Positions 48,436-57,188 of a stretch of DNA of 64,000 bases are shown one piece after another. A model generated the notes under the pieces. That model was not told the DNA's origin. It saw only the letters and a program-made list of their open reading frames with translations, and made no database searches. The translations under genes and the position numbers were made by a program. The stretch's first letter is position 1. Each line of letters starts with the position of its first letter. The stretch is from Chrysophaeum taylorii (lineage: Eukaryota; Sar; Pelagophyceae; Pelagomonadales; Pelagomonadaceae): positions 1-64,000 of the forward strand of contig JAQMWT010000161.1 of NCBI GenBank assembly GCA_029834535.1. The letters run 5' to 3'.

Positions 48436-48746
48436 TGCAGGCCAGTAAGTTCACCTACTCCCAATCTCTAACCCCAGTAAGTTCACCTAATCCGGTTAAG
48501 TTCACCTGGTCAGTAATTTCACCTAGCTCACACCAACTCCTTTGAGCTCGTCGCTCTCGCCTCCGCCAATCTAAGCTGCTTTGATCCGCACGCGCCGGCA
48601 ACCTTTGAGTTTACTCTAAAAACCCTTTACTCTAAAAACCCCTGTAAGTTCACTTGGTCTCAGTAAGTTCACCTGGTCACTCAGTTCACCTAGTCCCAAT
48701 CTCAAACCCCAGTAAGTTCACGTGGTCCCAGTAAGTTCACCTATAG
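48436..48746. repeat. GTAAGTTCACCTGGTCCC minisatellite, cluster 1
   Basis: About nine irregularly spaced copies of AGTAAGTTCACCT[GA][GC]TCCC with spacers such as CAATCTCTAACCCC. It lies on the 3' side of the helicase fragment. Confidence 0.9.
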
Positions 48747-48829
48747 TGCGCGTGTAGACGCCGGGAGGGGGCTTATCGGTATTGCGCAGCACGTGTGGGG
48801 TAGCGTGGAGTCGTCGACCCAGATGAGTA

Positions 48830-49331
48830 TATCTCCTCGGGGTTGCCGATCGACAGAGAGCCACGTAGAGCTGGACGTGGCAGAAGACGGGCTTGGGCAA
48901 GAGGACGCCGACCTTGCGGGGCGTCTGCCTCTGGCTCTTGTTGATCGTTTGGCGTCGGTGGGGCTTGAGGGATACAGGTTGGAGGAGCCTCGGTGACAAC
49001 GACACGATCGATCACGTATCTGGTACCGTTGCAGTGGCCGTGCGACGGGTCGAGGTTGCGAAGACTTTAAGCTCGCGATCAAAGTCAGCATGCTGTTGGT
49101 TGTCAGGGAGTTGAAAACTCTACTGTAAAGAGCGAGGCGTCGTCTTCCGACCCAGCCTAGTCAGCCGAAAAGAACTCCGACGCCTCGTCTTCGGGAAAAA
49201 AAGGCCGCGGTCATGCGCGCGTTGTCAGCATCGACAACATCGTTTCGACGGGGCGTGAGAATGGCGCGCTGAAAGAGCCGCCGCGGGTCGTGGAAACAGT
49301 CTGCGAGGTCGCCGTAGACGGCTTGGAGGAT
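48830..49331 (-). pseudogene. Helitron Pif1-like helicase C-terminus, copy A
   Basis: Reading the minus strand: ILQAVYGDLADCFHDPRRLF, QRAILTPRRNDVVDADNARM, FFPGDEASEFFSAD, then TAG, then AGSEDDASLFTVEF; later LRNLDPSHGHCNGTRYVIDRVVV and QTINKSQRQTPRKVGVLLPKP and FCHVQLYVALCRSA. These are motifs V-VI of the helicase of eukaryotic Helitrons (INK-Q-x-Q-T, GVYLP-PVF-HGQLYVA-SR). Frames shift between blocks and the internal TAG is shared with copies B and C. Confidence 0.85.
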
Positions 49332-49436
49332 CACTGTCTGGCTCTCGCGCCTACCTGATCCTTACTCTCGCGCCTACCTGATCCTTACCCTAAATCGAGG
49401 GACAAACAACCACGCTCGACAACAAGGAGCAACAGG

Positions 49437-49778
49437 TGCAGGCCAGTAAGTTCGCCAGTAAGTTCACCTGGTCCCAATCTCTAACCCCAGTAAGTTCACC
49501 TGGTCCCAGTAAGTTCACCTAGTCCCAATCTCTAACCCCAGTAAGTTCGGCGTAAGCCCACTCGTGCTCACATCCACTCACCCCACTCTCCTTCGAGCTC
49601 GTCGCTCTCACCTCCGCCAATCTAAGCTGCTTTGATCCGTACACGCCGCTAGCCTTTGCGTTCACTCTAAACCCCAGTAAGTTCACCTGGTCCCAGTAAG
49701 TTCACCTGGTCACTAAGTTCACCTAGTCCCAATCTCACACCCCAGTAAGTTCACCTGGTCCCAGTAAGTTCACCTACA
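49437..49778. repeat. GTAAGTTCACCTGGTCCC minisatellite, cluster 2
   Basis: Two dense groups (49437-49550 and 49676-49778) around a spacer that is also present near 48560-48600 and inverted at 57880-57960 (AAGCTGCTTTGATCCG). Confidence 0.9.
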
Positions 49779-49862
49779 GTGCGCGTGTAGACGCCGTGAG
49801 GGGGCTTATCGGTATTGAGCAGCACGTGTGGAGTAGGGTGGAGTCGTCGACCCAGATGAGTA

Positions 49863-50362
49863 TATCCTCGGGGTTGCCGATCGACAGAGAGCCACGTAGA
49901 GCTGGACGTGGCAGAAGACGGGCTTGGGAAAGAGGACGCCGACCTCGCGGGGCGTCTGGCCCTGGCTCTTGTTGATCGTTTGGCGTAGGCGGGCCTTAAG
50001 CGATACAGGTTGGAGGAGCCTCGGTGACAACGACACGATCGATCATGTATCTGGTACCGTTGCAGTGGCCGTGCGACGGGTCGAGGTTGCGAAGACTTTA
50101 AGCTCGCGATCAAAGTCAGCATGCCGTTGGTTGTCAGGGAGTTCAAAACTCGACTGTAAAGAGCGAGGCGTCGTCTTCCGACCCAGCCTAGTCAGCCGAA
50201 AAGAACTCCGACGCCTCGTCTCCGGGAAAAAAAGGCCGCGGTCATGCGCGCGTTGTCAGCATCGACAACATCGTTTCGACGGGGCGTGAGAATGGCGCGC
50301 TGAAAGAGCCGCCGCGGGTCGTGGAAACAGTCTGCGAGGTCGCCGTAGACGGCTTGGAGGAT
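49863..50362 (-). pseudogene. Helitron Pif1-like helicase C-terminus, copy B
   Basis: Same protein blocks as copy A, including QTINKSQGQTPREVGVLFPKP and FCHVQLYVALCRSA, and the same internal TAG after FFSAD. Confidence 0.85.
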
Positions 50363-50430
50363 CACTGTCTGGCTCTCGCGCCTACCTGATCCTTACTCTC
50401 GCGCCTACCTGATCCTTACCCTAAATCGAG

Positions 50431-50493
50431 GGACAGACAAAGAGACAAACAGACAAACAGACAAACAGACAAACATCTGTCGATTAGTAGTTA
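50431..50493. repeat. GACAAACA repeat and left target duplication
   Basis: Several GACAAACA units followed by CATCTGTCGATTAGTAGTTA. The 28 bp at 50466-50493 recur exactly at 51225-51252. Confidence 0.85.
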
Positions 50494-51199
50494 GGACTCT
50501 ATGACATCAAAACCCTCGCTTGGGGTTCGTTGTACACCGCCCACGCCCTCCATCCCTCCCACCCGTCGCCTGTCGATCGGCGCGCAGCGCAAGTCCACTC
50601 CGAATACCTCGCTCACGCCCGCGGCATCGACGCCATCATCCCCCAGCCGGGTACAACACCACCGCCTGGCTTCTTGGGCCCTGTCGAACAGCGGCTACGT
50701 AGCTACGGCACCGTCGCCGGCCTCGTCTTTGGTGCCTTCGGTGAGGCCAGCGCGGCGTGCCACGCTCTAGCGCAAACATGCGCAGAGCGCATCGCTGCGC
50801 GAACCTGGGTGACAAGCGGCTGCGCCAACTTCACAGAGGCAAAGGCGGCCCAAACTCGCCGCATCTACCGTGAGTGGGGGATCGCCAACGCATTAGGCCG
50901 GGCTCGCTGTGCCCTCACCGCCCTCACCCATGTCGCCGCCGCGGGGAACCCCACCCAGGCCGCCCGATCCCAGCAGGACGTCACCCTTCGTCGCACATAC
51001 GTCCGGCGTCAGCATGCGTACGACCTACGGGCGGGGCCCGTCCTCTCTTCGCCTGCCCCACGCCTCGGCGATGACCCCGACTAGGTCCCGCGTACTTATC
51101 TCCGCCCGTCAGGCACATCCCTCATACCCCACAAACCCACCCACACCCTTCATGCTCCCCACACACCCCCCCCTCTTAGGAGTCGACATTTAAAGACAA

Positions 51200-51224
<25 letters not shown>
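50494..51224 (+). mobile_element. 5'-truncated retroelement insertion with target-site duplication
   Basis: A 731-bp segment bounded by a perfect 28-bp direct repeat (50466-50493 and 51225-51252) and ending in a (GACA)n tail after TTTAAAG. Truncated 5' end, simple-repeat 3' tail and long target duplication are hallmarks of non-LTR retrotransposition. It contains the tail of an ORF ending at 51084. Confidence 0.65.
50530..51084 (+). pseudogene. C-terminal part of a mobile-element ORF
   Basis: Reads HSEYLAHARGIDAIIP, GTVAGLVFGAFGEASAACHA and AAQTRRIYREWGIANALGRAR, ending RLGDDPD. It aligns with the ORF at 58032-59215 (REYVAHAAYADRKFCGID, GPVLGFVGGNFAEGSDNLHG, AAQTTRLYRRLSITVHRERAR). The nuclease-like part seen there is truncated here. 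Confidence 0.65.
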
Positions 51225-51234
<10 letters not shown>

Positions 51235-51252
51235 TCTGTCGATTAGTAGTTA
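51225..51252. repeat. Right target duplication
   Basis: Perfect copy of 50466-50493. The core ACAGACAAACATCTGT can fold into a 5-bp stem. Confidence 0.75.
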
Positions 51253-51426
51253 AGATCCCGAAATCCACGACACGAATGATAGCCCTGAAACAGGCATCGT
51301 CCGCGAATCAACAAGCACTCGCATCGAGGCGGCGTGGAAACGGTCGTGCGCGCGCTTCTTGACACACGTCTTTCCCGGCTCGTCTCGCCCTCTGCCGCTC
51401 GATCCGAAAAAAGCGCAGCGCGTCTG

Positions 51427-52563
51427 ATGGCGATGACGATGATGACCACCACCACCAACGGGAACCGCCTCGTGGCGTCGTGCGATCGGTATTACCGCGT
51501 CGCGCACCGCGTCGTGTTCGTGCGCGCGGCTCCGTCGCTCGACGCAGCCAAGGTTGGCCAGCGGACGCAGGGCGAGACGGTCGAGGCGTCGCGAACTCTT
51601 GGTGAATGGGTCGAGACTCGCGGGGGCTGGATGTTGACGGAGGGGCGCGCCGCGGGCGTCGACGGCGCGCTGCTGGTCCCGATCTCGCAGCGCGAGCACG
51701 AGGAACGCCTGGTGCGCGACGAGGCCGAGCGCGAGCACGCGCGGCGCGCGATCGACGCGCTGGTCGAGAGCACTCTGGCGGCGCGACCCGACCTCGACCC
51801 GAACCTCGCTCGCCGAGAGGTCGTGCGGAGGTACGTTGCCGCGGAGATTGCCAAGGCCCACCACGCGGTGGCGAGACAGATGCGCGGCGACGAGGCCACG
51901 GAGCGCTCCGATCGCGCTGATCGCCTCGTCGAACGCTGTCTTCCCGACCTCGAAGCGAGGGGCCTCGCGGTCGTCGACGGCTTCGACTTTGGGTACCCCG
52001 CGAGCGCCGCGCGCGCCGAGGCGCAAGGCCTCGCCGGCCGGCTCGAGGAAACGATACAGAAAATCGCGGGAACGCGCGACGACCGCGTCGCGTGGTTTTC
52101 GCGCGACAATTTTTTCGCCGCGGACGCGAACGCGCTCGCGGCCGTCCTCGACGTCCAACGGGGCCTCGCCGCCGCGCTCAACGCCCGGGGCTGGCGCGAG
52201 ACCCTCACCAATCCCCCGGCCGCCATGCTCTCGTGCTATCCCCCCGGGGGCCGGTACCGCAAGCACCGCGACAACACGAGGGTGGACGCGAAGACGACCT
52301 CCAACGCGCGGGCCCTCACGGCGATTTTCTACGCGACCGACCACGACTGGGACGACCACTTCGATGGCGGCCACCTCCGCTTCTACTTTGGCGACGACGA
52401 CGACGACGACGACAAAAGCCGCCGACGACAAAACGTCGTGGTCGACGTCGCGCCGCGGCCCGGCCGGTTCGTTTTGTTTGATGCGTTCCACTTCCACGAG
52501 GTCCTACCCCCCATCCGCCGGAACAGATTCGCCCTCACCTTCTGGATCTTCGCGGACCGATAA
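51427..52563 (+). CDS. HIF-type prolyl 4-hydroxylase with bacterial-SH3-like domain
   Basis: 2-oxoglutarate/Fe(II) oxygenase of the EGLN/PHD branch, hydroxylating prolines on regulators such as Skp1 or HIF. The catalytic domain (residues about 230-378) shows AAMLSCYPPGGRYRKHRDNTR with H-x-D, TAIFYATDHDWDDHFDGGHLRFYF, the distal His in FHFHEVLPP and the 2OG Arg in RNRFALTFWIF. Residues about 24-95 (YYRVAHRVVFVRAAPSLDAAKVGQ...GWMLTEG) resemble a bacterial-type SH3 domain, then a charged helical linker. ATG 51427 is used; the frame opens earlier only at GTG. Its stop is four bases from the convergent CFAP298 stop. Confidence 0.82.
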   Translation: MAMTMMTTTTNGNRLVASCDRYYRVAHRVVFVRAAPSLDAAKVGQRTQGETVEASRTLGEWVETRGGWMLTEGRAAGVDGALLVPISQREHEERLVRDEAEREHARRAIDALVESTLAARPDLDPNLARREVVRRYVAAEIAKAHHAVARQMRGDEATERSDRADRLVERCLPDLEARGLAVVDGFDFGYPASAARAEAQGLAGRLEETIQKIAGTRDDRVAWFSRDNFFAADANALAAVLDVQRGLAAALNARGWRETLTNPPAAMLSCYPPGGRYRKHRDNTRVDAKTTSNARALTAIFYATDHDWDDHFDGGHLRFYFGDDDDDDDKSRRRQNVVVDVAPRPGRFVLFDAFHFHEVLPPIRRNRFALTFWIFADR

Positions 52564-52567
52564 TATA

Positions 52568-53428
52568 TTACCGGCGGACGCCGGGCGCCCGGATGGTGCC
52601 TTTAAAGCCCTGGAGGGAGTTTTTGAGGGCCTTGGGGTCGGCCCAGGGGGAGTGGAGGTAGTCGTCGTCGTCGGCCTCGGCGAGGGCCTTGAGTTCCTCC
52701 TGGCGCTTGAAGTAGTGCGCCATCATGGCCTTGCGCTCCTCCTCGCTGACCACGGGCTCTCGCGCGGGCGGTCCCGCGTTCGGTTTCTGCAACTTGGCGA
52801 CCACCTTCGTCTTTTCGTTCTTGGTCCCGAGGCGGTCCCCGACGGTCTGGTTTCGCTGGAACTCTTTCCCCGCGCACCACAGCTGCGCCGTGGCCTCCTC
52901 GAGGATCGCGGATTGGGCGTGCGTTCCGGACAGGCCCCGGACGCTCTCGAGCGCCGAGAAAACCACGTCCCACTTGGGCAAACCCATCGGATACGCCATC
53001 GTCACCGCACCCCGCATGTTGGCGAGCTTGTCATCGAGGGCTTCCATCGTCAACGCCCGCCGCGCCCGCACCTGGTCCCGCGACACGTACCGCTCGGCCT
53101 CGAGGCACACGTCCTCGAACACCTTGCTCAGCTGCTCGCCGACCCCGTTCCCCGTGCGCATCCCGCCGGGGTCGGCCTCGTAGTTCGGAGACTTCTCGAT
53201 CACGGCCGACTCGTACTTTTCCTTGAGGTCGTCGCACCCCTGGTCGTCGACGGGCTTGGCCGGGCCGTGCTTCGCGAGATCGCGCAGCGCCCCGCACAAA
53301 AACGCGATCTGGGCGCGCCGGTTGTTGATGCGCACCAGCTCCCGAATCAGACTGTCGCAGCTCTCGCCGCACGTCGTCTCGAACAAAAATTCGTCCTCCT
53401 GCCCGTACTTGACGTGGACGACTACCAT
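52568..53428 (-). CDS. CFAP298: Cilia- and flagella-associated protein 298
   Basis: CFAP298 (C21orf59/Kurly) is a cytoplasmic factor for assembling axonemal dynein arms. The 286-residue product is collinear with the animal protein (about 290): MVVVHVKYGQEDEFLFE at the N-terminus, MEALDDKLANMRGAVTMAYPMGLPKWD in the middle, LSGTHAQSAILEEATAQLWCAGKE, VGDRLGTKNEKTKVVAKLQ, PAREPVVSEEERKAMMAHYFKRQEELK and DDYLHSPWADPKALK. ATG 53428 is clear from the alignment. It shares a 100-bp divergent promoter with the next gene. Confidence 0.93.
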   Translation of the reverse strand: MVVVHVKYGQEDEFLFETTCGESCDSLIRELVRINNRRAQIAFLCGALRDLAKHGPAKPVDDQGCDDLKEKYESAVIEKSPNYEADPGGMRTGNGVGEQLSKVFEDVCLEAERYVSRDQVRARRALTMEALDDKLANMRGAVTMAYPMGLPKWDVVFSALESVRGLSGTHAQSAILEEATAQLWCAGKEFQRNQTVGDRLGTKNEKTKVVAKLQKPNAGPPAREPVVSEEERKAMMAHYFKRQEELKALAEADDDDYLHSPWADPKALKNSLQGFKGTIRAPGVRR

Positions 53429-53528
53429 TCTTTTTCGCGTTGCGTCTTCGAAACCTCTCTCGCACGACCGTTGACGGACGTGGTTTGTTTCACTGACCTT
53501 GCAACTTTCATCAACACGTTGAAGAAGG
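53429..53528. promoter_or_regulatory. 100-bp divergent promoter
   Basis: The start codons of CFAP298 (-) and the unknown gene (+) are only 100 bp apart, so both promoters and 5' leaders must fit here or overlap. No TATA box seen. Confidence 0.5.
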
Positions 53529-54404
53529 ATGGGCATCACGATTAGGAACGAAAGCGACGTCGAACTCATGGCAGTATTGAGCCAGCTCACCCCCCTCCAC
53601 TGGAGCGGGGATCCCATCGCCGTCGGCGACACGGTGTCCCTCGAGAGCGGCAGGGTCTGGTTCACCTTGAGCGTCAACGCCTACGACAAGAGACGGCTGC
53701 CAACGGAACTCGGGGTCGCGGCGCGTCTGGCGCTTATCGTCTCGTCGACGCTCCTCTCCGGTCCGCTCTTCGCCCCGGCGGCCTTCGTCATCGTCGGCGG
53801 CATCTCGCGGGCTACGTCCCTCAAAGGCGGCAACGCGCGCCGGACGCTCCCGTGGCGCGTCGGAACTGCCTACAAACTCCGGGGATGCAAGCGCGACGGC
53901 GTCTTCGCCGACGGCCGCACCTTCGTCATCAAGGGCGAGCTCTGCGGCGACACTTATGTCCTCTATTTCGATCGCGTCGAGTTCGTCGACAAGCTTACCG
54001 GCGAAATCGCGACTGTCAGGCAACTCCCCAAGCCCCGACGCCGCAAGGAAAACACCCCCGAGGTCGTGGTCGAGACCTGCAACTGCCTCCACTCCACCAC
54101 CGCAAGCCTCGACGACGACGACGACGACGACACCAAGGTGTGCCCTACCGACCGTGATCTTGGCAGCGGCAACTCGGAGTACGATGCTGCCGACAAATTT
54201 GCTCGCGCGGCGGCGAGCAACGACGACGATATCGCCGCCGCCGCCGCTTCCGACAAATTTGCTCCCGCGGTGGCGAGTAATGACGACGACGTCCTCGCCG
54301 CCGCCCCCAAGGTCGTACCGACGACGACCACCCTCCTCGACTTCCTCACCCCGGACCCCGCGGTGCCCCCCGCGGTGCCCCCCGCGGTGCCCCCCGCGCA
54401 ATGA
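53529..54404 (+). CDS. Uncharacterised protein, possible membrane-inserting N-domain
   Basis: 291 residues from ATG 53529. The first 60 (MGITIRNESDVELMAVLSQL, PLHWSGDPIAVGDTVSLESG, RVWFTLSVNAYD) form a beta-rich unit seen in fungal and algal proteins of unknown role. A hydrophobic stretch follows (LALIVSSTLLSGPLFAPAAFVIVGG), possibly one membrane hairpin. The C-terminal 100 residues are acidic low-complexity, with two SDKFA/ASNDDD units and PAVPPAVPPAVPP. I can assign no function. Confidence 0.65.
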   Translation: MGITIRNESDVELMAVLSQLTPLHWSGDPIAVGDTVSLESGRVWFTLSVNAYDKRRLPTELGVAARLALIVSSTLLSGPLFAPAAFVIVGGISRATSLKGGNARRTLPWRVGTAYKLRGCKRDGVFADGRTFVIKGELCGDTYVLYFDRVEFVDKLTGEIATVRQLPKPRRRKENTPEVVVETCNCLHSTTASLDDDDDDDTKVCPTDRDLGSGNSEYDAADKFARAAASNDDDIAAAAASDKFAPAVASNDDDVLAAAPKVVPTTTTLLDFLTPDPAVPPAVPPAVPPAQ

Positions 54405-54726
54405 ACGAGGAGATATCCCAGTGTTCGACAACGTCTCCCCTATACGTCAGGAGCCCCCAATACAACGTATCCTCGCGGCGGCCCGGCCGCAGTTTCTACG
54501 TGAGGAGCTGCGGCTAAGATGGATTTTTCTTTCGTTTATTCATTCATTCATTCTGGTGCTGGTGGGAGCCGCCTGTCTCTTGATGATACATTTACCCGTG
54601 GGTGAGGTGGTGACACAGTCACTTCATCCGTCAATCGCAATTGCAAATTGCAAGCACGGGGTACTCGTGATCGTGGTGGCGGTGGTAAGATACTTTTAAT
54701 ATCGTGAGCAGGAGAGGAGCCGCCCA
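54405..54726. other. Intergenic, nothing recognised
   Basis: 322 bp, more AT-rich than its flanks, with an ATTC repeat near 54536-54552. No gene seen. Confidence 0.6.
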
Positions 54727-55693
54727 CTATGCGGAGGCGTCATGGCCGAAGGTGATGCCCTGCTTCTTGATGTCGGTGCGCTCCATAATCCCAGCGCTCC
54801 CGGCTGTGGTCTTGCTGAGGTCCGCCGAATCTTCGGCCTCGCCGGCGTGGTCGTGGCCAAAGGTGATGCCCTGCTTCTTAATCTCGGCCCGCTCCATAAC
54901 ACCCGCGCTGCCGGCCGTCGCCCTGGTAACCTCCGAGGATCCCGCGCCGCCCGCGGCCTCGTTCCCAAAGGTGATGCCCTGCTTCTTGATGCTCGACCGC
55001 TGCATGATCCCCGCGCTCCCGGCGGTCGTCTTGGTAACCTCGGAAGAGCCCGCGCCACCGGCAGCCGTGTTGCCAAACGTGATGCCCTGCTTGGTCACCT
55101 CGGATCGCTCCATGTGGCCCGCGGACCCCTGTGCAATCTTGCTGGTCGCGGTGCGACCTTCGCGCAGCTGTTCCTCGGTGAACTCGCGCTTGTTCGCTTG
55201 CGCAAACTTGACTCCAAGCTGCGGGCCGTCGTAATCCCCGCGCGTCTGTACGAGCGAGCCAAACGCGTGAATCGTCGAAACGACCTTTCCGATGTCGTTG
55301 CCCTTGTACAAATCGACCGTATCAAAGCAGTCCGACTCCTTGAGCCCCATGTGCTTGGCCACCCTGATGAATTGACTAATGTTCTCCATCTGCATGAACG
55401 GCATCGACCCCTTGTTGATCTTTTTCACAGACCCCGGCGAGATCTTGTTCACCAACGTGCACAGCACCACGCCGCTCCGCAGCCACTCGTCGAACGTCCC
55501 TTCCATCGGCAGCCCCGTCACGGCTTCGATCCACGTTACGGCCTTTAGATGTGTGTGCGTGTGCGTCTTCGTCGTAAAATCACAGACACACCTCGTCCAT
55601 CTGCGGCTTCATCTCCGCGAGCTTGCGCGCCATCGCCTGGCGCACCGACGCCTGCCGTGCGGGCTCAATCGATCCGCCACAAAAACGACACAT
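54727..55693 (-). CDS. Calponin/transgelin-like actin-binding protein, two exons
   Basis: Exon 1 55693-55592 and exon 2 55542-54727, joined by a 49-nt GT-AG intron, give about 305 residues. The CH domain spans residues about 20-145: MKPQMDEAVTWIEAVTGLP, FDEWLRSGVVLCTLVNKISPG, FMQMENISQFIRVAKHMGL and TVDLYKGNDIGKVVSTIHAFG. Four calponin-type repeats follow, each GSAGxMxRxxIKKQGITFG, at about 55-residue spacing. Calponin repeats bind and stabilise actin filaments. The start could also be the internal ATG at 55633, which would drop MCRFCGGSIEPARQASVRQA. Confidence 0.88.
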
Positions 55694-55774
55694 AACGACG
55701 TTTCCCTCGGCATACCTCGAGTGCCATTTTCTTTCTTCCTTGCTACCAATTGGCAGATGTTCGAGGAGATTACA

Positions 55775-55825
55775 AGATGTTTGTCTGTTTGTTTGTTTGT
55801 TTGTTTTTTTGTTTGTCTTTAAGGC
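55775..55825 (-). repeat. GACAAACA/AAAC simple-repeat tail
   Basis: On the minus strand CTTAAAGACAAAC, AAAC repeats and CAGACAAACATCT match the tail and start of the duplicated site at 51195-51237, so a further trace of the same retroelement family's 3' end. Confidence 0.55.
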
Positions 55826-55973
55826 TGATCCTTATGACAAGATTAAAGCAAGCCCGTTAACCTTTAATTGATCCCGTTATGTACCGTTTTAAAGATTAAA
55901 GCCAGAAAGTTTTTCTCTCTCTCTCCCTCGGCTAAAGAGGGTGTCTTTAGTTTTGGAGAGAGAGAGAAAAACG

Positions 55974-56513
55974 ATGGGACCCCGACTCCATTCCCCCCTC
56001 CAGCACAGGTGCAAACGGATGGACGACTTCGTGACTTTCGCGGTGGCGACGCACACCCAGCAACTCAAGGAGTGCAAAGCGTTGTTCAAACTGTACGATG
56101 ACGGCGATGATGACGACTCGGCTTCGGAGGGGCCGCCGTCGCCTCATTCCCGACCTTTTAAGGCCCGGAGGACCGAGCCTCGCGCGGACCTCACGGCGGT
56201 CATGTGGCAACGGATGCTGGCCGCTCGACGGCAAGGAGATCGCGACCCCCCAGGTTCGCCTCAAGCACGGCGGCGAGACGGAGAACTTGGCGCTCAGCGC
56301 GTACGAGATCTCCGACCAGAACGCGGCTGGCAAGGCCGAGGAGATCGCCCATCGGTTCTGAGACCCGAATCAAGCGCTCCAGCTCTTTCGTCAAGTACAC
56401 CAGAAGTTCTACGGAGCTTACGCTGCGCTCCCGCCCGCCGGTCAGTGACTCCAGTAAAAGACCGTTGCATGGAAGCTCTAGATAGGCAGAGCATGAGGGT
56501 GTGTCATAGGTAG
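55974..56513 (+). CDS. Uncharacterised or decayed ORF
   Basis: From ATG 55974 the frame reads RMDDFVTFAVATHTQQLKEC and ALFKLYDDGDDDDSASEGPP, then RADLTAVMWQRMLA. Beyond 56215 another frame looks more protein-like (DGKEIATPQVRLKHGGETEN, LALSAYEISDQNAAGKAEEI), and then DPNQALQLFRQVHQKFYGAY in a third, so the locus is probably frameshifted or spliced. No family recognised. Confidence 0.35.
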   Translation: MGPRLHSPLQHRCKRMDDFVTFAVATHTQQLKECKALFKLYDDGDDDDSASEGPPSPHSRPFKARRTEPRADLTAVMWQRMLAARRQGDRDPPGSPQARRRDGELGAQRVRDLRPERGWQGRGDRPSVLRPESSAPALSSSTPEVLRSLRCAPARRSVTPVKDRCMEALDRQSMRVCHR

Positions 56514-56941
56514 GTGCACTTTGCGGAAGGAGGACGGCAGTAGGGGTGGTGCGCACCAGAAATATGGAGGGCGTGGTGGCAAGAGAAGGGTCGTCTTGTG
56601 AGGTAATGTCTATGCTGTGCTTGATGATCATCGAGCTGCTTCCCCGATGGGAGCTCGTCGTCGGGTCCCAGTAGTTTGTTCCAGAAAGGAAACCATACTT
56701 TGTTCATATCCGCCTTCAGCTCTTGCCACTTGGTCCAAAGATCCGCTCCGTCGCGGTGCACAGTTGGATTCTTGATGGTGACGTTGCCAGCCTGGAGGAC
56801 TAGAGCGCGCCGACGCCCTAATGCAACTGCCATGAACGCGCATAGAGCGGCCATCGCCAGACTCTTTTGCTGCGAGACCTCCTCTCCGGCGAGAGCTATC
56901 ACGTACATCTCGCCAGGGCAAAAGATCGAGGCCGCAAGCAT
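56504..56941 (-). CDS. Uncharacterised ORF, 145 residues
   Basis: ATG 56941. Contains MYVIALAGEEVSQQKSLAMA, ALCAFMAVALGRRRALVLQA and ADLWTKWQELKADMNKVWFP. The last 40 residues are low quality. It abuts the mobile-element tail at 56957 and may belong to it. No family recognised. Confidence 0.35.
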   Translation of the reverse strand: MLAASIFCPGEMYVIALAGEEVSQQKSLAMAALCAFMAVALGRRRALVLQAGNVTIKNPTVHRDGADLWTKWQELKADMNKVWFPFWNKLLGPDDELPSGKQLDDHQAQHRHYLTRRPFSCHHALHISGAHHPYCRPPSAKCTYL

Positions 56942-56956
56942 CGCGAGAGGCCAGCA

Positions 56957-57188
56957 GCGGGGGGGGGGGGGGGGGGGGTGGGCATGACGGGTGTGTGTGG
57001 TTTTGTGGGGCAGGAGGGATGTGTCTGACGGGCGTAGATAGGTATATGGGACCTAGTCGGGGTCATCGTCGAGTCGTGGGGCAGGCGAAGAGAGGACGGG
57101 CCCCGCCCGTAGGTCGTACGCATGCTGCCGCCGGACGTATGTTCCCCAAACAGGGTAAGGCTCAGGTAGGCGCACGAGCCAGACATTG
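56957..57188 (-). repeat. Tail of the PD-(D/E)XK retroelement family, inverted copy
   Basis: The minus strand reads TYVRRQHAYDLRAGPVLSSP, APRLDDDPD-stop and then a 3' region matching 51085-51160, ending in a run of about 24 C (the G-run at 56958-56983 on the plus strand). It is the inverted counterpart of 50990-51175. Confidence 0.8.

Larger units (their letters stand above)
48435..49430 (-). mobile_element. Helitron-related unit, copy A
   Basis: Contains a Pif1-type helicase tail on the minus strand and, 3' of it, a cluster of GTAAGTTCACCTGG repeats ending at GTGCAGGCC (48435). A second unit starts 1.03 kb further with the same order. No 5' part with Rep domain is present. Confidence 0.65.
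49435..50430 (-). mobile_element. Helitron-related unit, copy B (tandem with A)
   Basis: Same order as copy A at a 1031-1033 bp offset, with about 95 percent visual identity over 49780-50420. The two copies are head to tail. It ends at CTAAATCGAGGGACAGAC before a GACAAACA repeat. Confidence 0.65.

Noticed and set aside
48436-49778. CRISPR-like array (short repeats with spacers)
   Set aside because: The genome is eukaryotic, repeats are irregularly spaced and partly adjoining, and spacers themselves repeat; it is a minisatellite linked to a mobile element.
56958-56983. Long G-run as a telomere or structural signal
   Set aside because: It sits at the end of a mobile-element tail and is best explained as a simple-repeat tail or assembly compression.
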